Shown: piece after piece, positions 61,661 to 64,000 of the stretch
Position numbering within the stretch: the first letter of the stretch is position 1
How the letters are laid out: the number at the start of each line of letters is the position of its first letter
Assembly (NCBI RefSeq): GCF_016834655.1
Contig: NZ_JAENHP010000004.1
Span: 620,001-684,000 of the forward strand
From: Paractinoplanes ovalisporus
GTDB lineage: Bacteria; Actinomycetota; Actinomycetes; Mycobacteriales; Micromonosporaceae
Reading direction: 5' to 3'
Length of the DNA stretch: 64,000 nt
Translations under genes and position numbers: made by a program
Notes under the pieces: generated by a model
Databases searched by the model: none
The model's input: the letters and a program-made list of their open reading frames with translations, nothing else
What the model was told of the DNA's origin: nothing

Positions 61661-62520
61661 GCGTCGACGTGAGCGGAGCGACCGGCTACCGGCCGTCGCG
61701 CACCCTGCCGATCTGGGCCGAGGTGCGCCGTCAGGCCTCGCGCCGGCGTACCCAGATCGGCCTGGGGTTCATGGCCGTGCTGCCGCTGATCATCCTGATC
61801 GCGTTCGAGTTCGACAGCGGCGGCGGGGACGACGACAACGGCGGCGCGTTCGGCAGCCTGGTCGACCTGGCCACCTCGGGCGGGCTCAACTTCGCGCTGT
61901 TCTGCCTGGCCGTCTCGGCCGGCTTCCTGCTGGTCGTGGTGGTGGCGCTGTTCTGCGGCGACACGGTGGCCAGCGAGGCCAGCTGGGGCAGCCTGCGCTA
62001 TCTGCTGGCGGTTCCCGTGCCCCGGGCCCGGCTGCTCGCGGTCAAGCTGATCGTCGCGCTCGCCTACTCGGCGGTGGCGCTGGCCGTGCTGACCGGGGTC
62101 GGGCTGCTCGCCGGCACGCTGCGCTACGGCTGGCATCCGCTCGGCAGCACCATCGCGGCCGAGATCGCCCCCGGGGCGGGTCTGCTGCGGCTGCTCGGCA
62201 TCGCCGGCTATCTGGCCGTCACGATGCTGGTCGTGGCCGGGCTGGCGTTCCTGCTCGGGGTCATGACCGACGCGCCGCTGGGTGCGGTCGGCGGGGCGGT
62301 GATGATCTGGATCCTGTCCAGCATCCTCGACCAGATCACCGCGCTCGGTGCGATCCGCAACGCCCTGCCCACGCATTACAGCGACGCCTGGATGGGGCTG
62401 CTGTCCACCCCGGTGCAGGTGGACGACCTGGTGAAGGGTGCGATCAGCGCGATCGTCTATGCCACGATCTGCTGGGGGGTGGCATTCTGGCGCTTCACCC
62501 GCAAGGACGTCACCTCCTAG
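61657..62520 (+). CDS. ABC-2 type permease partner of the hydrolase-ATPase fusion
   Basis: A 287-aa membrane protein with six predicted helices. RRQASRRRTQIGLGFMAVLP begins helix 1; the coupling region GDTVASEASWGSLRYLLAVP and PRARLLAVKLIVAL is typical of ABC-2 exporters of the NosY/DrrB type. It overlaps the fusion gene by 4 bp and should form the membrane channel with its ATPase domain. The ATG at 61657 is supported by this coupling. No terminator is evident before the riboswitch region. Confidence 0.9.
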   Translation: MSVDVSGATGYRPSRTLPIWAEVRRQASRRRTQIGLGFMAVLPLIILIAFEFDSGGGDDDNGGAFGSLVDLATSGGLNFALFCLAVSAGFLLVVVVALFCGDTVASEASWGSLRYLLAVPVPRARLLAVKLIVALAYSAVALAVLTGVGLLAGTLRYGWHPLGSTIAAEIAPGAGLLRLLGIAGYLAVTMLVVAGLAFLLGVMTDAPLGAVGGAVMIWILSSILDQITALGAIRNALPTHYSDAWMGLLSTPVQVDDLVKGAISAIVYATICWGVAFWRFTRKDVTS

Positions 62521-62599
62521 GGGTGATGCTCACACCTTAGGAACCCACGAGCTGATTCGAGGGATCCCGTCGTAAGGTGTTGGAAACACAACTGAATAC

Positions 62600-62732
62600 C
62601 TCATCCAGAGGGGCAGAGGGATACGGCCCTGCGAAGCCCCGGCAACCACCACGCATGTCTCGATGACGAGGCCGCGCGCGGCAGGTGCTAATTCCGTCCC
62701 CGGCCTGGCAGGTCGCCCCGGGGAAAGATGAG
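62600..62732 (+). promoter_or_regulatory. SAM-I (S-box) riboswitch upstream of thrC
   Basis: The conserved S-box blocks are present in order: CTCATCCAGAGGGGCAGAGG, then GGCCCTGCGAAGCCCCGGCA with the following ACC, and GGTGCTAATTCC. The closing P1 helix pairs CTCATC (62600-62605) with GATGAG (62727-62732). The thrC ribosome-binding site (AGGGAAGG, 62733-62740) begins directly after the 3' strand of P1. This arrangement suggests that S-adenosylmethionine binding hides the ribosome-binding site. Confidence 0.93.
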
Positions 62733-62745
62733 AGGGAAGGCCTCG

Positions 62746-64000
62746 ATGACGTCTACCGTCAGTGCACCTACTGCTACCTCCGCCTCGCCCGCCAAGGGCC
62801 TCGTCTGCCGTGCCTGCGGAGCGGAATATCCGCTGGTCGCCCAGCATGCCTGTTACGAGTGTTTCGGCCCGCTCGAGGTGGCCTATGACCAGGAGCTCCT
62901 CGCGCGGGTGACCCGTGAGCAGATCGAAGCCGGCCCGCAGAACATCTGGCGTTACGCCGGTCTGCTGCCCGCCGGCCAGGACCCGGCGACCCGGGTCACC
63001 CTCGACCCCGGCCTGACCCCGCTGGTGAGCGCGCCCGCCCTGGCCGCAGCGATCGGCCTGCGGGCGCCGCTGTGGGTCAAGGACGACTCGGCCAACCCGA
63101 CCCACTCGTTCAAGGACCGGGTCGTCTCGGTGGCGCTCACCGCCGCCCGCGGCCTCGGCTTCACCCGCTTCGCCTGCGCCTCCACCGGCAACCTGGCCAA
63201 CTCGGTCGCCGCCCACGCGGCCCGGGCCGGCGCGCCCAGCATCGTCTTCATCCCGTACGACCTGGAGCAGGGCAAGGTCGTCACGACCGCGGTCTACGGC
63301 GGTGACCTGGTCGCCATCGAGGGCTCCTACGACGACGTGAACCGGCTCTGCGGCGAACTGGTCGAGACCGACGAGTTCGAGGACACCGCGTTCGTCAACG
63401 TCAACGTCCGGCCGTTCTACGCCGAGGGCTCCAAGACCCTGGGCTACGAGGTGGCCGAGCAGCTCGGCTGGCGCATCCCGGCCCAGGTGGTCATCCCGAT
63501 GGCCTCCGGTGAGCTGCTGACCAAGGTCGACAAGGCGTTCAGCGAGCTCGTCGAGATCGGCCTGTGCGATGCCCCCGAGGGCGGCTGGACCGTCTTCGGC
63601 GCCCAGTCGGCCGGCTGCAACCCGATCGCCACCGCGCTGCACAACGACACCGACGAGATCACCCCGGTCAAGCCGACCGGCATCGCGAAGTCGCTCAACA
63701 TCGGTGACCCGGCCGCGGGGGCCTACGCGATCGAGGCCGTACGGCGTACCGGCGGCTGGATGGACTACGCCGACGACGACGAGATCCGCGCCGGCATCCG
63801 GCTGCTCGCCGAGACGACCGGCGTCTTCGCCGAGACCGCCGGCGGCACGACCGTGGCGGTGCTGAAGAAGCTCGTGGAGAGCGGGAAACTCGACCCGGAG
63901 AAGGAGACAGTCGTCTACAACACCGGCGAAGGTCTCAAAACGTTGGACGCGATCTCCGAACTGGTCGGTCCGACCCATCGGATCAAGCCGTCGCTCAAGG
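62746..64000 (+). CDS. thrC: threonine synthase (3' end beyond window)
   Basis: The first 418 codons of a PLP-dependent enzyme making threonine from O-phosphohomoserine. A Cys-rich N-terminal segment (CRACGAEYPLVAQHACYECF, residues 21-40) precedes the fold type II core, with the Schiff-base Lys123 in PTHSFKDRVVSVAL, the phosphate-site CASTGNLANSVAAHAARAG and the PLP-ring region NTGEGLKTLDA. Only a short C-terminal piece is missing. ATG at 62746 follows the ribosome-binding site that adjoins the SAM-I riboswitch, so expression should fall when methionine and SAM are plentiful. Homoserine kinase or dehydrogenase genes are not in the window. Confidence 0.95.
   Translation, partial: MTSTVSAPTATSASPAKGLVCRACGAEYPLVAQHACYECFGPLEVAYDQELLARVTREQIEAGPQNIWRYAGLLPAGQDPATRVTLDPGLTPLVSAPALAAAIGLRAPLWVKDDSANPTHSFKDRVVSVALTAARGLGFTRFACASTGNLANSVAAHAARAGAPSIVFIPYDLEQGKVVTTAVYGGDLVAIEGSYDDVNRLCGELVETDEFEDTAFVNVNVRPFYAEGSKTLGYEVAEQLGWRIPAQVVIPMASGELLTKVDKAFSELVEIGLCDAPEGGWTVFGAQSAGCNPIATALHNDTDEITPVKPTGIAKSLNIGDPAAGAYAIEAVRRTGGWMDYADDDEIRAGIRLLAETTGVFAETAGGTTVAVLKKLVESGKLDPEKETVVYNTGEGLKTLDAISELVGPTHRIKPSLK

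Overview
The window is chromosomal DNA from a high-GC actinobacterium. The best fit is the Micromonosporaceae, in or near Actinoplanes. This is inferred from GC-rich third codon positions, many GTG starts, an orphan MsiK sugar ATPase, SARP, RDD and DUF3263 proteins, and Cdc48-like AAA proteins. Housekeeping genes (cysS, rlmB, thrC, tRNA-Thr) argue against a plasmid. I see no insertion sequence, prophage or CRISPR array. At least twelve genes have a TAnnnT hexamer 6-7 nt before the start codon, so leaderless transcription is probably common here.

1-10.4 kb: A truncated ROK repressor faces a secreted lectin-GH46 chitosanase (a CsnR/Csn-like pair). A tyrosine-degradation block follows: hmgA, diverging from an unknown 281-aa gene that overlaps fahA. 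Next come a SRPBCC protein, an anchored beta-propeller, and the dgdA/dgdR pair for dialkylglycine decarboxylation. A 38-bp tandem repeat spans the 3' ends of the propeller gene and dgdA.

10.4-20.4 kb: A decayed membrane-protein gene, a class I Fe-S fumarase, a second propeller protein, hppD, two RDD membrane proteins, an aromatic/histidinol-phosphate-type aminotransferase, and a divergent MFS/ROK pair. The aminotransferase, hppD, hmgA, fahA and fumarase could together take tyrosine to malate and acetoacetate. No maleylacetoacetate isomerase of a known family is visible.

20.4-31.9 kb: A TetX-like flavin monooxygenase diverges from a TetR regulator across three evenly spaced operators. A lipoprotein gene and a SARP/NB-ARC/TPR regulator follow, the latter overlapping fumC. 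Then come cysS-rlmB, a long inverted repeat, tRNA-Thr(TGT) and msiK.

31.9-47 kb: Mostly envelope and secreted functions: an Hsp70-transmembrane-propeller fusion, an AAC(3)-I-like acetyltransferase, LtrA, a large subtilase, lipoproteins, a repeat-bearing secreted protein, a double-TrkA_N membrane protein, a DUF4032 protein, a trypsin-like protease and a PAP2 phosphatase.

47-53 kb: An amino-sugar operon (SIS deaminase, nagK, nagA) under a divergent DeoR regulator. A compact type VII-type polymorphic toxin module with its immunity gene follows.

53-64 kb: An ABC exporter, two tandem secreted paralogues with puzzling start codons, DUF3263, a two-domain AAA ATPase with a degenerate first ATPase, an extracytoplasmic hydrolase fused to an ABC ATPase with its permease, and a SAM-I riboswitch before thrC, which runs off the window.
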